Shown: positions 46,273 through 56,982, counted from the stretch's first letter. The stretch is 64,000 nt of DNA from Shewanella mangrovisoli (GCF_019457635.1 NZ_CP080412.1:3658001-3722000), one strand, 5' to 3'. Notes: generated from the letters alone by a model not told the origin. Numbers and translations are program-made.

Positions 46273-48129
46273 TTACTCGCTCAGCACACTCACTTCATCC
46301 GTGAGTAGCTGCAAACTGGCAAACTCACGATATAGAGCATTGGTTTGTATAAGAGTTTGATGCTTACCACTGGCGACGATACGCCCTTTATCGAACACGA
46401 TAATTCGGTCCGCATTGATCACAGTGGCGAGGCGATGGGCGATGATAAGCGTGGTTTTTCCCGTCATCAATTCATCGAGTGCCTGCTTCACTTTTTGCTC
46501 GCTTAAGGCATCGAGCGCGCTGGTCGCCTCATCGAGCAGCAAGATAGGCCTGTCGGCTAAAATGGCCCTCGCAATGGCAATACGTTGCTTTTGACCACCG
46601 GATAAGCGCACGCCGCGCTCACCCAAATAGGTTTGATAACCTTCACTAAACTCACTGATAAACTCATGGGCACGGGCTGCGATACAGGCATCTATCACCT
46701 CCTGCTCGCTGGCATCGACGCGGCCATAGCGCACGTTCTCCAATACACTGGTGGCAAAAATCACTGAGTCCTGCGGCACAAGCGCAAATTGCGCCCGCAA
46801 ATCCTTTGGCGAAAGCTCAGCAATATCAATCCCATCCAAATGAATGCTGCCAGATGACGGCACATAAAACCGCTGCAATAACTGAAATAAGGTACTCTTG
46901 CCGGCTCCACTTGACCCGACCAAGGCCACCCGCTCGCCCGCGGTTATCGTCAGTTCTAAGTCGCTGAGCACTAACTGAGTTTGCTCGGGATAATGGAAAT
47001 TCAGCTGTTGCAGTTGCAGCTCGCCACGCACTTTCGCAGGCAGTTTTTTAGGCACCAGCGGCGCTGGAATATCGACTTCAGTTTCGGCCAGTTCGATTAA
47101 GCGTTCGGCGGCGCCCGAGGCGCGTTGGATCTCACCCACGACTTCACTAATGGTGGCGACGGCACCTGCCACCATCACGGCATAAAACATAAAGGCCGAG
47201 AGTTCGCCGCCCGTCATCTTACCCGACATCACATCGTGGGCGCCGACCCAAGTCACCGATGCAATGGCGGCAATACTTAAAAACATCACGGAGGAAATCA
47301 ACATGGCGCGGTAACGAATGCGACCACTGGCGGCGGTCATCACATCTTCGACACGGCCATTGAACAAACTGCGGTCCTTATCCTCATGACCATAGGCTTG
47401 CACTGTGTGGATTTCATGTAAGGTTTCATCCACATAGGCCCCCAAATCCGCCACCCTATCTTGACTCTCCCGCGCTAAGGTTCGCACTTTTCGGCCAAAG
47501 AAACCGACAGGCCCGAGCACCAAAGTCACGGCCAGTAGCACCAGCAGCGTCATCTTCACGCTGGTGATCCCCATCATCGCCAGCCCACCGATCACTGTCA
47601 CGCCGGAGCGCAGCGCCATCGAGAGACTCGAGCCGACCACGGTTTGCAGCAGAGTCGAGTCGGCGGTAAAGCGCGAAATCACCTCACCGGTACGCACCTT
47701 GGCATAGAAGGCTGGAGACAACTTCAGCAGTTGATTGTAAACCGTCAGCCTTATATCGGCGCTGACCCGCTCGCCGAGCCAAGTCATCAAATAAAAACGA
47801 CAAAACACCGCAGTGCCACTCACGGCGGTGATCAGCAGTACCAACAGAATAATTTCATTGAGACGCTGGGCGTTATCCTTAATAAAACCTTCGTCCACCA
47901 TCAGCCGCACGCCCTGCCCGAGGGATAGCCAGGCCAAGGAGCCAATCAAAAGAAATACAATCGCCGCGACCACCCGCAGGCGATAGGGCTTAAGAAATTG
48001 CCAAATCCAGGGCAATACCGCCCGTTGGCGAATCGAGGTATTAGCAGCGTTGTGAGGCATAGTGGACTCTGATAATGATCGTGGGGGAAGTGTACTCGAT
48101 TCTGTAGGCTCAGTTAGCGGTTTGTTCAC
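46273..48129 (-). CDS. ABC exporter, fused membrane and ATPase domains (MsbA-like)
   Basis: A 618-residue half-transporter. Six membrane segments span about 50-340. The nucleotide-binding domain follows with Walker A GSSGAGKST, signature LSGGQKQRIAIA, Walker B ILLLDEATSALD and the H-loop IIAHRL. It acts as a homodimer. The family includes lipid and multidrug exporters; the substrate is unknown. GTG start with AAGGAT upstream. It is adjacent to, but not in the operon of, the haem genes. Confidence 0.85.
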   Translation of the reverse strand: MNKPLTEPTESSTLPPRSLSESTMPHNAANTSIRQRAVLPWIWQFLKPYRLRVVAAIVFLLIGSLAWLSLGQGVRLMVDEGFIKDNAQRLNEIILLVLLITAVSGTAVFCRFYLMTWLGERVSADIRLTVYNQLLKLSPAFYAKVRTGEVISRFTADSTLLQTVVGSSLSMALRSGVTVIGGLAMMGITSVKMTLLVLLAVTLVLGPVGFFGRKVRTLARESQDRVADLGAYVDETLHEIHTVQAYGHEDKDRSLFNGRVEDVMTAASGRIRYRAMLISSVMFLSIAAIASVTWVGAHDVMSGKMTGGELSAFMFYAVMVAGAVATISEVVGEIQRASGAAERLIELAETEVDIPAPLVPKKLPAKVRGELQLQQLNFHYPEQTQLVLSDLELTITAGERVALVGSSGAGKSTLFQLLQRFYVPSSGSIHLDGIDIAELSPKDLRAQFALVPQDSVIFATSVLENVRYGRVDASEQEVIDACIAARAHEFISEFSEGYQTYLGERGVRLSGGQKQRIAIARAILADRPILLLDEATSALDALSEQKVKQALDELMTGKTTLIIAHRLATVINADRIIVFDKGRIVASGKHQTLIQTNALYREFASLQLLTDEVSVLSE

Positions 48130-48299
48130 TATTGATATCCTTAGGCTTTATGCGCCCATCAACCTTAGCACATGCGAGTATCGACAGAGCATACCCGAAA
48201 GCCCTAAGGATAAACAAAGTGAGTTTAGCAAGGCGTCGCTTAAAGAAGGCAATAACAAAGGATGAAGGTAAAAGTGAAAATGCCTTGAGGAATATAACA

Positions 48300-48326
48300 A
48301 TAAACCCGCCTAGATAGCGGGTTTAT
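48300..48326 (-). terminator. Hairpin after hutZ
   Basis: TAAACCCGC (48301-48309) pairs with GCGGGTTTA (48317-48325). On the minus strand it is followed by TTGTTATATT. It ends the hugA-hutX-hutZ operon. Confidence 0.6.
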
Positions 48327-48395
48327 GCTGGCGCCTTGAGTCGCTCAAGCTCAAAGAGCTGATGTTCAAAACACAAATGTTTAAGCTAAAGTCAC

Positions 48396-48953
48396 TTAAG
48401 CTACTTGCATATCTTCGGGCGCTTTAGGCGTGCCATGGTGACCATCTCGCTTCCAGTTAACATCGAGTAATTCACTGCCCGTCAGACTAAAAGCTTGGCC
48501 AAAACCTTTCACATACAATCCCTGATGGGGCGCTAACTTATACAGATTAAAGTCCATCAGTGCCGCGAGGTTATCGGACATGTCGCCAAAGCGTTTTGAT
48601 AACAGGCTGACTCCTTTGCTAAACGAGGGCGTATCGCGCTCAACCGCTTGAGCGATTGCATCGAAAGTGAGGCGTTTACGGGCGAATACCGACTTAGCTT
48701 CGGCTTCATCCTCCACCAGCATCACAGACACTTTGGTCGACTGTTTAAGGTTGTGGCCGTGGCGAGCTAAGTCACTCACTAGTATGTAAAAACCATCGTC
48801 AGCTAAGGCAAATGGCGCGTAACTGGCATTGGGTTGCCCATCCGCATCCACTGTAGCGAGTTGCAAAGTATGGCGCTGCTGTTTAAAGGCCTCAATTTCG
48901 GGTAACAGTTTGTCCCTTAAACGTTGTTCTTGCTCGGAGATTTCAGGCTTCAT
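48396..48953 (-). CDS. hutZ: Haem utilisation protein HutZ/HugZ
   Basis: A 185-residue protein of the split-barrel, FMN-binding-like fold used by HutZ/HugZ to bind and degrade cytosolic haem and release iron. The family features are a split-barrel strand (TLQLATVDADGQPNASYAPF) and a conserved C-terminal histidine before GLYVKGFGQAF. It is the last gene of the left-running haem operon. Confidence 0.9.
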   Translation of the reverse strand: MKPEISEQEQRLRDKLLPEIEAFKQQRHTLQLATVDADGQPNASYAPFALADDGFYILVSDLARHGHNLKQSTKVSVMLVEDEAEAKSVFARKRLTFDAIAQAVERDTPSFSKGVSLLSKRFGDMSDNLAALMDFNLYKLAPHQGLYVKGFGQAFSLTGSELLDVNWKRDGHHGTPKAPEDMQVA

Positions 48954-48983
48954 ATTGGATACCTTAATAAATTATGTCGGTGA

Positions 48984-49538
48984 CTATTGAGTAGCAAAGG
49001 TGCCCGCTAGCGTTTTAAAACGGCGAACTTGCTCAGGAAAAAGCACTCTTTGCTTGTCTCGTCCTAAATAAACTTTGAATACCACTTCGCCTTGAGGGCC
49101 AAAAAAGTTAATCGAATGGCTCTCGCTGCCCCTAAATGGTCTGCTAACTAACGCGATCGCTCGCATGTTATCCAGCTTGAGATGGCCATGAAGGCCATCG
49201 CCTTTGCTGTAGAGGTTGTAGTAACCATGGGCAAATTTCCCTTGAGGAAAATCACCTTTAAATTCAAACACACTGCCCGAGAGCATCACTATCGTGGTCA
49301 GAGGTCCCCACTCGGGTAAGCTCTGCAGCAGCTCGTCGATTTGTGTTAGAGGTAGAAACACTCGCTGCGCTTGCGGCAGTGCTGCGACCACATCAAGCTC
49401 GGCAATCCCTAATTCACTCGCCAGTTGTGCAGGCATTAAATCGGGCTGGCTGACAAAACGCTGCCTTAACATTGACTGCGAGTCGGCATCTATGTGATGG
49501 CTCGAGTGAGCGATTTCAGTGTCGATTGTCAGTGTCAT
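48984..49538 (-). CDS. hutX: Cytosolic haem carrier HutX
   Basis: A 184-residue protein matching HutX, which binds haem and hands it to HutZ in Vibrio. The family core YNLYSKGDGLHGHLKLDNMRA and the region SHSINFFGPQG are present. AGGAG precedes the ATG. The order hugA-hutX-hutZ supports the assignment. Confidence 0.9.
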   Translation of the reverse strand: MTLTIDTEIAHSSHHIDADSQSMLRQRFVSQPDLMPAQLASELGIAELDVVAALPQAQRVFLPLTQIDELLQSLPEWGPLTTIVMLSGSVFEFKGDFPQGKFAHGYYNLYSKGDGLHGHLKLDNMRAIALVSRPFRGSESHSINFFGPQGEVVFKVYLGRDKQRVLFPEQVRRFKTLAGTFATQ

Positions 49539-49559
49539 TTGCGTCTCCTAAAGCTGGGT

Positions 49560-51647
49560 CTAGAACATATAACGTGCTGACAACTTCATATTGCGGCCAG
49601 GTTGATAAAGGGTCTGCCATGCCTGCTGGTATTTCTCGTCACCAATGTTTTCAATGGCGAAGTCGACTCTCAGGCCAGACATAGCCCCCATCGCAGGCTC
49701 CCAAGCGAGGTAAACATCCCACAGGGTGTAGTCGTCATACTTAGCCACGCGATAACCTTCGGGTGTATTGGATTGGCTGGCGACATAGGTCACTCGGGTG
49801 CCGAGTTTCATATCACCTTCCATAATGCCTTGGGAGAGATCGACGTTGAACTTATTGGCGGGCATACCTTCGATATAGTCACCAGTCTTTCGGTCTTCGC
49901 CGCGAGTCTGACCGTAATTCATTGCCAGCCGTGTTTGACCAATGCGATAACGGCCGCTGAGCTCAAAGCCAGTTAACTGCGCATCTTCTACGTTATTCCA
50001 TGAGGTGGTTTGCTCAAATCCTGGGATCCCCATTAACGGATTGGAGACTTGCTGAACGATAAAATCGTCCACATCGTTACGGAAGATGTTTACGGTGAAA
50101 GCCAGCTCATCATCTCCAGCTAAGTCGTTGAAACGAAAATCAGCTTTCAGTTCTTTATTGCGGGCGACTTCAGACTTTAAGTTAGGATTCGTCGCAAAGG
50201 TATTACACAGACCTTGGGGTAAAAAACCGGGGATCGGCGGAATGCAATAATGGGTTCCGGTAGAAAACATTTCCTCAACCGTGGGCGCACGGAAAGCCTG
50301 ATCGTAACGGGCACTTAAGGTTAGCCACGGCTGAGTCTGCCAACTCAAACCCAGCGAAGGCGATAACTCATTGTCATCTGCAGAAGCATTGAGATTGTGG
50401 CTCTCGTTTTTAAAGCTGTCGTAACGTAAGGCGGCGTCGAGATTAACGGTTTGCGTCAATTGAATATCGGCACGGGTAAAGGCGCCCCACACTGTGGTCT
50501 CACCATCAATATCCCCTGGGCGCTGCCCCACTTGCCCCCTATCGTCTCTGACGGTTTTAAGGGTATCGCGATAACCATCGACACCATAGGTCAGCTTAGT
50601 GTTGCCTAACTGCGAACTGTTGTTGAGATTAATCCCAATGGTGCGGTATTCGGTGCTATCGAATTGACCTTTGGTCACCCTGTCTTCGTCATAATCCGTG
50701 CTATTCCAATAGACCTGCACCTTCGTGTCCAAATACGGATTATTTGCCGGCGCCAAGCTGTAATTAAGGGTGACGTTTTGATCGTCCGTTTTACGGCGCA
50801 CTAAAGGCACTGAACTGCTCACCGCAGCGGAAGGATTACTCGGCACGAGTTCATTAATCTTGCCAACTCTTGCCGATAACTCTAAGCGTGAAGCCTCATC
50901 GGCTTGCCATCCAAACTTAGCCAAACCGTTGCTCCCCAAAGAAGCACTGTTCGCTAAGGTTTCGTCATTACCCGTATTGATATTATTGGAGTCGAAGTAA
51001 GATCCATTGATTAACCAATCAATAGTATCTTGTTGGCCATACACGGCAGCGCTGGTTTTAGTGCGGTCACCATTAGTGTCATAGCCTTGCTTTAGATAGC
51101 CACCAAAGGTTTCATTAGGGGCTAAGAAATCTTGAGCCGATTTAGTATTCTGTGCCACCACACCACCGATGGCACCACTGCCCCAGAGACTACTGGCAGG
51201 ACCGCGAATCACCTCAATTGATTTGAGTAATTCTGGATCCATAAAGTAAGAACCACGGTGACCAGAACTGGTATTCTGTCTTGCACCATCAATGGTTTGT
51301 AATACACGATCGCCGCTTAAACCACGGATCTCAACCCCTTGAGACGTCGCTCTCGGACCATTGGTTAAAGTGATGTTGGCTTCATTTTTTAGCACTTCGG
51401 CAACCGATGATGCCTGAGCCACATTGAGCTGTTCTTCACTTACAACGGTAACACTGCGGCTCGTTTGGGAGACTTTTTCACTCAAGCGTGTCGCGCTGAC
51501 TAATACTTCATCAAACTCAGTCTCGACTAATTCCGGTTTCTTTTCCTTTTGCTGCGCAGTCACACCTTCTTCAGCCGCTAACGTGAAGCTTAGCGCCGTA
51601 GTCGTTAATGCGATCGCAATGGCGATAACTAACGGCTTTTTTTGCAT
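49560..51647 (-). CDS. hugA: TonB-dependent haem receptor
   Basis: A 695-residue outer-membrane receptor with a signal peptide, a TonB box (FDEVLVSAT), a plug domain (about 60-170, with NITLTNGPRATSQGVEIRGL) and a 22-strand-type barrel ending in a terminal phenylalanine. The FRAP-type motif FRAPTVEEMF and the NPNL motif (NPNLKSE), with a histidine between them, mark haem receptors. It is the first gene of the hugA-hutX-hutZ operon, next to the Fur box. Confidence 0.92.
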   Translation of the reverse strand: MQKKPLVIAIAIALTTTALSFTLAAEEGVTAQQKEKKPELVETEFDEVLVSATRLSEKVSQTSRSVTVVSEEQLNVAQASSVAEVLKNEANITLTNGPRATSQGVEIRGLSGDRVLQTIDGARQNTSSGHRGSYFMDPELLKSIEVIRGPASSLWGSGAIGGVVAQNTKSAQDFLAPNETFGGYLKQGYDTNGDRTKTSAAVYGQQDTIDWLINGSYFDSNNINTGNDETLANSASLGSNGLAKFGWQADEASRLELSARVGKINELVPSNPSAAVSSSVPLVRRKTDDQNVTLNYSLAPANNPYLDTKVQVYWNSTDYDEDRVTKGQFDSTEYRTIGINLNNSSQLGNTKLTYGVDGYRDTLKTVRDDRGQVGQRPGDIDGETTVWGAFTRADIQLTQTVNLDAALRYDSFKNESHNLNASADDNELSPSLGLSWQTQPWLTLSARYDQAFRAPTVEEMFSTGTHYCIPPIPGFLPQGLCNTFATNPNLKSEVARNKELKADFRFNDLAGDDELAFTVNIFRNDVDDFIVQQVSNPLMGIPGFEQTTSWNNVEDAQLTGFELSGRYRIGQTRLAMNYGQTRGEDRKTGDYIEGMPANKFNVDLSQGIMEGDMKLGTRVTYVASQSNTPEGYRVAKYDDYTLWDVYLAWEPAMGAMSGLRVDFAIENIGDEKYQQAWQTLYQPGRNMKLSARYMF

Positions 51648-51798
51648 GGTTACATCCTTAAATCATCAATGATATTAATCGATTAGAATTCAAATCGACC
51701 ATGTGTGGTTAGTCCGTCAACCTAGGTCGAGCTGCTGTATTTTTGAGCATCCATTTTCGTAATTGCTGGCACTCTAACTGAGATTGGAAAATTGATCA

Positions 51799-51817
51799 AA
51801 TAGAAATCATTATCATT
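51799..51817. promoter_or_regulatory. Fur box of the haem locus
   Basis: AATAGAAATCATTATCATT matches the 19-bp Fur consensus in 17 positions. It lies between hugA and tonB, nearer to tonB (start 51896), and could govern both directions. Confidence 0.8.
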
Positions 51818-51895
51818 TGCGATCTTATTTATATTCACGTATCTTAATTAGCATTGATTGATGGGCGACTGTTTTTTGAACTTGGAAGGCGTACT

Positions 51896-52771
51896 GTGAC
51901 ACCGAAACGATATCTGGTTTTTGGCGCATTAACCGTTGCAATCCAAACGGGTGTGATTGCATCGCAGCCTGCTATGCCATTACCAAGTAGTCTCAATGAA
52001 TCGGCACAAATGACCGCATTCAAAGAAGCAAATACAGCGGTAACTTTAAGCTTTGCAACTCCTCGTGCCGCAGAAAAATCAGCGGCCATACCTGCGGTAA
52101 AAAGTACGCCTGCGAATACGATTGCCGAAGATGCGATTTCAACAAATGCGCCCAATACCAGTAAGCCCCAAACAGCGCCAACACTCACTGATACACCAGT
52201 AACTGAAATAGCAAGGCAAGCACCTGCACCTACCACTGCTAAGCCGCGAACGGTTCAATCTGATGTAAAGAACAAGCAAACGCCAAACACATCTTCGAAA
52301 GCTGATGCGACAACGGCTATGCCGCTTATGGCCGCTAATACTCCACATCAGAAAGAAACTGAAGAGATAACAAAACCTTCTGACCGAGTGTTGTCGCAAA
52401 TGGCAGAAAGCAACACTCAAGATAAAACCGTTATTAACAACACCAATGTGACGCCTACCTACGCCAGCAAGAACACTAAAGCCACTCCCGAGGTTATCGA
52501 GCTGGCAACACCGACTTTTGCTAGTAAACCGCCACAACCTACCTATCCACGCATGGCACGTAAAAAAGGGCTTGAAGGCACGGCGACGGTAGAAGTGATG
52601 TTTAACGAATTTGGACAACAGCTTGCCCTCACCTTAGTGAAAAGCTCGGGCGTGGGGCTGCTAGATCAAGCGGCATTAGAGGCGGTTGAAACCTGGGAGT
52701 TTCAAGCGCCCACCAACAAACTTGCCAGCCATTACAAGGTGAGAGTGCCTATTCGGTTCGCCTTAAATTGA
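51896..52771 (+). CDS. tonB: Energy transducer TonB
   Basis: TonB passes proton-motive energy from ExbB-ExbD to the haem receptor. It has an N-terminal membrane anchor (YLVFGALTVAIQTGVIAS), a long Pro/Thr/Ala-rich linker (about 35-210) and the C-terminal domain (YPRMARKKGLEGTATVEV, about 220-290). I use the GTG at 51896, with GGAAGG 6 nt upstream; a TTG at 51854 would add 14 residues. It heads the tonB-exbB-exbD-hmuTUV operon. Confidence 0.9.
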   Translation: MTPKRYLVFGALTVAIQTGVIASQPAMPLPSSLNESAQMTAFKEANTAVTLSFATPRAAEKSAAIPAVKSTPANTIAEDAISTNAPNTSKPQTAPTLTDTPVTEIARQAPAPTTAKPRTVQSDVKNKQTPNTSSKADATTAMPLMAANTPHQKETEEITKPSDRVLSQMAESNTQDKTVINNTNVTPTYASKNTKATPEVIELATPTFASKPPQPTYPRMARKKGLEGTATVEVMFNEFGQQLALTLVKSSGVGLLDQAALEAVETWEFQAPTNKLASHYKVRVPIRFALN

Positions 52772-52853
52772 ACGTCCCTTACCGCAGTATTCCAGTTATC
52801 GCTGATAGCTTGATAACCACTTATTAAATAAAGAATTTAACCTAAGAGGCTTA

Positions 52854-53591
52854 ATGCCCATGACTGACTTTTCCACCCTACAGGCTCAACTCGGCGCCCT
52901 GACTTGGCCGCTACTTATCTGCGCTTTTATCGCGTTAATGATTTGCCTCGAACGTAGCGCCTTATTTTTACAGCAATCCTTTGCATCTATGTCGCCCAAA
53001 AAACAGGCTTGGGTGAAAACGCTGCGTCTATCCGATGCCAAGGCCAACAGTGAAACTATTCAAGCACTTATCGAGAGTACGAGTCGTCAGCAGGACTTAC
53101 TGACAAGGGGCGCCAATTTACTGCTAAAACAAGCCGATAAGCCAAAGCAGCTCAGGGAAGAATTACTCAGCCTGTGGCTGAACAAGCAGCAAAGGGACCT
53201 ACAAGCGGGCCTCAAGTTACTGCAAGTAATTGGTATTATTAGCCCATTGCTCGGTTTATTGGGAACGGTACTGGGGCTGATTGAGATGTTCGCACAGTTA
53301 GGGCTATCCCTAGGTCCTGTCACCCCATCACAGCTCAGTGCAGGGCTTGGGCTGGCGATGAACACCACTGCAGCGGGCCTGATTATCGCGGTGCCGACCA
53401 TTACTGCCGCCCATTTATTTGGGATCTGGGCCCATAGTCAGTGCGTAAAAGTGAGTCATGTATTGAATCAACTCAATTTGTGGCTATCTGGGGTTGAACA
53501 TATCGCCCTCGAGCAGAATCACTACCAGGCTTTTGCCGACGTTAATCGCACGAAACCCGCATCTAACACTCAACTAGAGTCACAGCCATGA
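52854..53591 (+). CDS. exbB: TonB-system proton channel subunit ExbB
   Basis: A 245-residue membrane protein of the MotA/TolQ/ExbB family with three membrane segments: an N-terminal one, and the pair around GLLGTVLGLIEMFAQLG and GLGLAMNTTAAGLIIAVPTI. It makes the channel complex with ExbD. It overlaps exbD by ATGA. AGAGG precedes the ATG. Confidence 0.92.
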   Translation: MPMTDFSTLQAQLGALTWPLLICAFIALMICLERSALFLQQSFASMSPKKQAWVKTLRLSDAKANSETIQALIESTSRQQDLLTRGANLLLKQADKPKQLREELLSLWLNKQQRDLQAGLKLLQVIGIISPLLGLLGTVLGLIEMFAQLGLSLGPVTPSQLSAGLGLAMNTTAAGLIIAVPTITAAHLFGIWAHSQCVKVSHVLNQLNLWLSGVEHIALEQNHYQAFADVNRTKPASNTQLESQP

Positions 53592-54025
53592 TCAGTACCG
53601 ATAGAGCCTCATTACCTCAAGCGGGGATCTCGGCCTTAGAGCCTCTTCCGAGCATCGATCTTACGGCGTTGATTGACATTATTTTTATCGTCTTAGTGTT
53701 TCTATTACTGACCGCCAATAGCCGTTTGATGAGTTTACCCGTGGAAGTGCCGCAAAGCCCAAGCAGCGCCATCACGGCCGTCGAACCAAAAGAATCCATC
53801 GCCATCAATATTATGGCAAGCGCTCCCCACTGGGCGCTAAACGGTGAGACCTATTCCGACTTGCGCACCTTCAGTTCGGCATTTGAAGAACGACTAAAAC
53901 GTCATCCTCAGGCCAGTATTGTTATCGCGGCGGATAAAGCCGCGCCAGTAGAACCCTTAATGCAGTTGTTAGCGCTCTTACAGGGCAATGCCATCAGCCA
54001 GACGCAGATTTTGATGGAACATTAA
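53588..54025 (+). CDS. exbD: TonB-system subunit ExbD
   Basis: A 145-residue protein with one membrane segment carrying the conserved proton-handling aspartate in LTALIDIIFIVLVFLLLT, then a periplasmic domain. Coupled to exbB by a four-base overlap. Confidence 0.92.
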   Translation: MISTDRASLPQAGISALEPLPSIDLTALIDIIFIVLVFLLLTANSRLMSLPVEVPQSPSSAITAVEPKESIAINIMASAPHWALNGETYSDLRTFSSAFEERLKRHPQASIVIAADKAAPVEPLMQLLALLQGNAISQTQILMEH

Positions 54026-54117
54026 TCGCTTAGGTAAAAGCAGAACATTTTTTGAAACCATTTCCCTTGGCAGTACCTTTTGCCTGCCTTGCACACAGAT
54101 GAAGTAGGAGTTTACCC

Positions 54118-55035
54118 ATGTTGTTTCAAGCCAATCGTCATGCCAATAAATCCGCCAATAACTGGCGGCTATTTTTCCAGGCACTCACCCTCTCAACGTT
54201 CGCGGCCTTATTCTCGACCAATGCCTTATCGCAGGAGATAAAACTGGTGAGCGCGGGCGCTGGGGTGACTGAGCTGGTGCTTGCCCTCGATGCAGCCGAC
54301 GAGCTGGTTGCAGTGGACTCCACCAGCTATCTTCCCAAGCATTTAGCGACGATTGCCAAACTGGGATATCACAGAATGTTGTCGGCCGAAGGCATTATGG
54401 CATTGTCACCAACTCTAGTTGTCGGCTCTGAAGTAATGGGCCCAGAAACCACACTCAATGTGCTCAAACAGGCCAAGATAGAGGTGGTGAAGTTACCCTC
54501 AAGTGCCGATGAGAAACAACTGATGACGAATATTGACACCCTAGCTCAGCTACTGAAACGCACTGACCAAGCGACACAGTTAAAACAAGATTTGCATCGA
54601 AGGCTTGAAGGGCTAAATAAACAGCAATTGAGCCAACAGCAGGCCCAGCCGAAAATTCTGTTTATGTTATTACAGGAAGGACGCGGCGCCCGCGTCGGCG
54701 GTAAAGGCACTGCGGCGGATACCATTATCGCGCTCTCGGGGGCGAAGAATATTGCCGACTTTGAAGGTTATAAGAGTCTATCCCAAGAGGGCATACTCTC
54801 ACTCCAGCCCGATGTGATTTTACTCTCTAAGCGCAGCGAGCAGAGCGATGCACAAACGGATGAACAAACCGCGCAAGCACTCTTAAAGGAAATGCCGTTA
54901 CTCGCCCACACTCCCGCAGGCAAAAATGGCCATATCCAAACCCTTGCCCCACAAGCCTTACTCGGCGGATTAGGCATTAGCGCTATCGGTGCGGCTGAAA
55001 CCTTGGCTGCCACGTTGCTCAAGCAAGATCAATAA
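54118..55035 (+). CDS. hmuT: Haem ABC transporter substrate-binding protein
   Basis: A 305-residue periplasmic binding protein with a signal peptide (cleaved near NALSQ) and the BtuF/HmuT fold (KLVSAGAGVTELVLAL, RVGGKGTAADTIIAL). A tyrosine in the loop TIAKLGYHRMLS is in the position of the haem ligand of HmuT/ShuT. It delivers haem to HmuUV. Confidence 0.9.
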   Translation: MLFQANRHANKSANNWRLFFQALTLSTFAALFSTNALSQEIKLVSAGAGVTELVLALDAADELVAVDSTSYLPKHLATIAKLGYHRMLSAEGIMALSPTLVVGSEVMGPETTLNVLKQAKIEVVKLPSSADEKQLMTNIDTLAQLLKRTDQATQLKQDLHRRLEGLNKQQLSQQQAQPKILFMLLQEGRGARVGGKGTAADTIIALSGAKNIADFEGYKSLSQEGILSLQPDVILLSKRSEQSDAQTDEQTAQALLKEMPLLAHTPAGKNGHIQTLAPQALLGGLGISAIGAAETLAATLLKQDQ

Positions 55036-55047
55036 GTTGTGGGGTTG

Positions 55048-56070
55048 ATGAGTATGTTACAACATCGCTGGCTATGGCCCACCATGGCAACGCTGCTTAT
55101 CCTCAGCAGCTTGCTTTCCGTCAGTGTCGGGCCGGTGAATATCAGCCTTATCGACTCCCTCAGCGCGGTGTTTAATTGGGCCACGGAGCAAAACATTGGC
55201 AACCTTGCTCCCCACGAGCAACTGGTTGTTAGCAATGTCCGCTTACCTCGCACCTTATTAGCCCTTGCCGTTGGGGCTATGTTGGCCCAATGCGGTGCGG
55301 TGATGCAGGGATTATTTCGTAACCCCTTGGCAGATCCTGGGATTATTGGCGTGTCATCCGGCGCGGCATTAGGTGCGGCTATCTGCATAGTGCTATTACC
55401 CCACGCCGAATCTGTCATGATTTCTGTCAGTGCTTTTGCCTCTGGTTTAATCACTACTCTTATTGTCTATCGTCTTGCCAGCAGCGCTTTAGGCACATCG
55501 GTCGTGTTATTGCTGTTGTCTGGCGTCGCCGTTGCCGCACTCGCCGGAGCTGGGATTGGCGTGTTGACCTATTTAGCCAATGATATGGCGCTTAGGGACT
55601 TAACCCTGTGGCAGATGGGCAGTATTGCCGGCGCACAATGGCAATATGTGGGCTTGTGTTTAGTGGTGTTGGCCCTGCTGAGTTGGCAATTTAATCGTGA
55701 TGCTAAGGCACTTAATGCCCTATTGCTCGGTGAGGCCGAGGCTAGGCATTTAGGCATTGATGTTGATTCACTCAAGCTGAGACTCATCCTGCTCTGCGCC
55801 TTAGGGGTCGGCGTCAGTGTTGCGGCAACGGGCATTATCGGTTTTATTGGCTTAGTAGTGCCCCATTTAGTGCGTATGTTGCTAGGGCCAGATCATCAAC
55901 GCCTCCTCCCCATGAGCGCCCTGTTAGGTGCCGCCTTGTTGGCACTTGCCGATATCGGCGCGCGCGCCTTTTTACCCCCAGCGGAACTCCCCGTTGGCTT
56001 AGTGACAGCGCTCATTGGCGCACCATTCTTTATCTTTTTACTCCTGCAACAACGCAGCAAATCAATCTAA
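55048..56070 (+). CDS. hmuU: Haem ABC transporter permease
   Basis: A 340-residue permease of the FecCD family with about ten membrane segments and the motifs [34 protein letters not shown] near the N-terminus (given here as [12 protein letters not shown] and [11 protein letters not shown]) and [16 protein letters not shown]. The start is ATG 55048; GTG 55039 is an alternative. Confidence 0.92.
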   Translation: MSMLQHRWLWPTMATLLILSSLLSVSVGPVNISLIDSLSAVFNWATEQNIGNLAPHEQLVVSNVRLPRTLLALAVGAMLAQCGAVMQGLFRNPLADPGIIGVSSGAALGAAICIVLLPHAESVMISVSAFASGLITTLIVYRLASSALGTSVVLLLLSGVAVAALAGAGIGVLTYLANDMALRDLTLWQMGSIAGAQWQYVGLCLVVLALLSWQFNRDAKALNALLLGEAEARHLGIDVDSLKLRLILLCALGVGVSVAATGIIGFIGLVVPHLVRMLLGPDHQRLLPMSALLGAALLALADIGARAFLPPAELPVGLVTALIGAPFFIFLLLQQRSKSI

Positions 56071-56081
56071 GCGAGAACCCC

Positions 56082-56900
56082 ATGGCTATGAGCTTATCGG
56101 CTGCGCCCGTCGCTAAACAACATTTTGAACGTACTCAACTAACCGTGGATAGACTCAGCTACGCTATCGGCGATAAAGCGGTGTTAAAGGACATTAGTGT
56201 GCAATTTCAACCGGGCAGTGTCACCGCGCTGTTAGGGCCTAATGGCGCGGGTAAGTCCACACTGTTAAAGGCACTGTGCCAAGAGATCCCCGCCGCGCGC
56301 GGCAGCATTCAGCTTGGGCACTGCCCGCTTGTCGATTGGCCAAGGGCAGAACTGGCAAAATCGCTCGCGGTGCTACCACAGCACGCAAGTTTAACCTTTC
56401 CCTTTAAGGTGCATGAAGTGGTCGCCATGGGGCTTTATCCGTTAACCTTGAGTCAAAAAGAGGGACAGCAGTTAGTTACAAAATGGCTCACAGAGATGGA
56501 GATAGTGCACTTGGCGCAGCGTAGCTACCCCACCCTTTCGGGCGGCGAAAAACAAAGGGTACAACTTGCGCGGGTATTAACTCAGTTGAGCCAATCCCCC
56601 TTCCCGCCGATTTTACTGCTCGACGAACCCACCTCGGCGCTGGATCTGGCGCAGCAACACAAGGTATTAGCGCTGGCAAAAAATCTCGCCCACAAACACG
56701 CCTACACTGTGATTGTGGTACTACACGATCTCAATCAAGCCGCCCGTTACAGCGACAGAGTTATCGTCCTCAAGCAGGGTGAAATCGTCAGTGAAGGCTC
56801 GGCAAGCAAGGCTTTATCGGCCGAGATAATTCGGCAGGTATGGGATTATGAACCTGAGTTTATTCCTGCACCACAGGGCGGTTACCCATTGATTTTTTAA
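56082..56900 (+). CDS. hmuV: Haem ABC transporter ATP-binding protein
   Basis: A 272-residue ATPase with Walker [10 protein letters not shown], signature [13 protein letters not shown], Walker [13 protein letters not shown] and H-loop VLHDLNQA. It drives HmuU. Last gene of the right-running haem operon. Confidence 0.93.
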   Translation: MAMSLSAAPVAKQHFERTQLTVDRLSYAIGDKAVLKDISVQFQPGSVTALLGPNGAGKSTLLKALCQEIPAARGSIQLGHCPLVDWPRAELAKSLAVLPQHASLTFPFKVHEVVAMGLYPLTLSQKEGQQLVTKWLTEMEIVHLAQRSYPTLSGGEKQRVQLARVLTQLSQSPFPPILLLDEPTSALDLAQQHKVLALAKNLAHKHAYTVIVVLHDLNQAARYSDRVIVLKQGEIVSEGSASKALSAEIIRQVWDYEPEFIPAPQGGYPLIF

Positions 56901-56982
56901 TCCAAAATCAAACTCGCTAAGCTTTTTCACTTAAGGTTAAGGGTATAATCGTGCCAATCGATATCACCAGTACATTGAGCAG

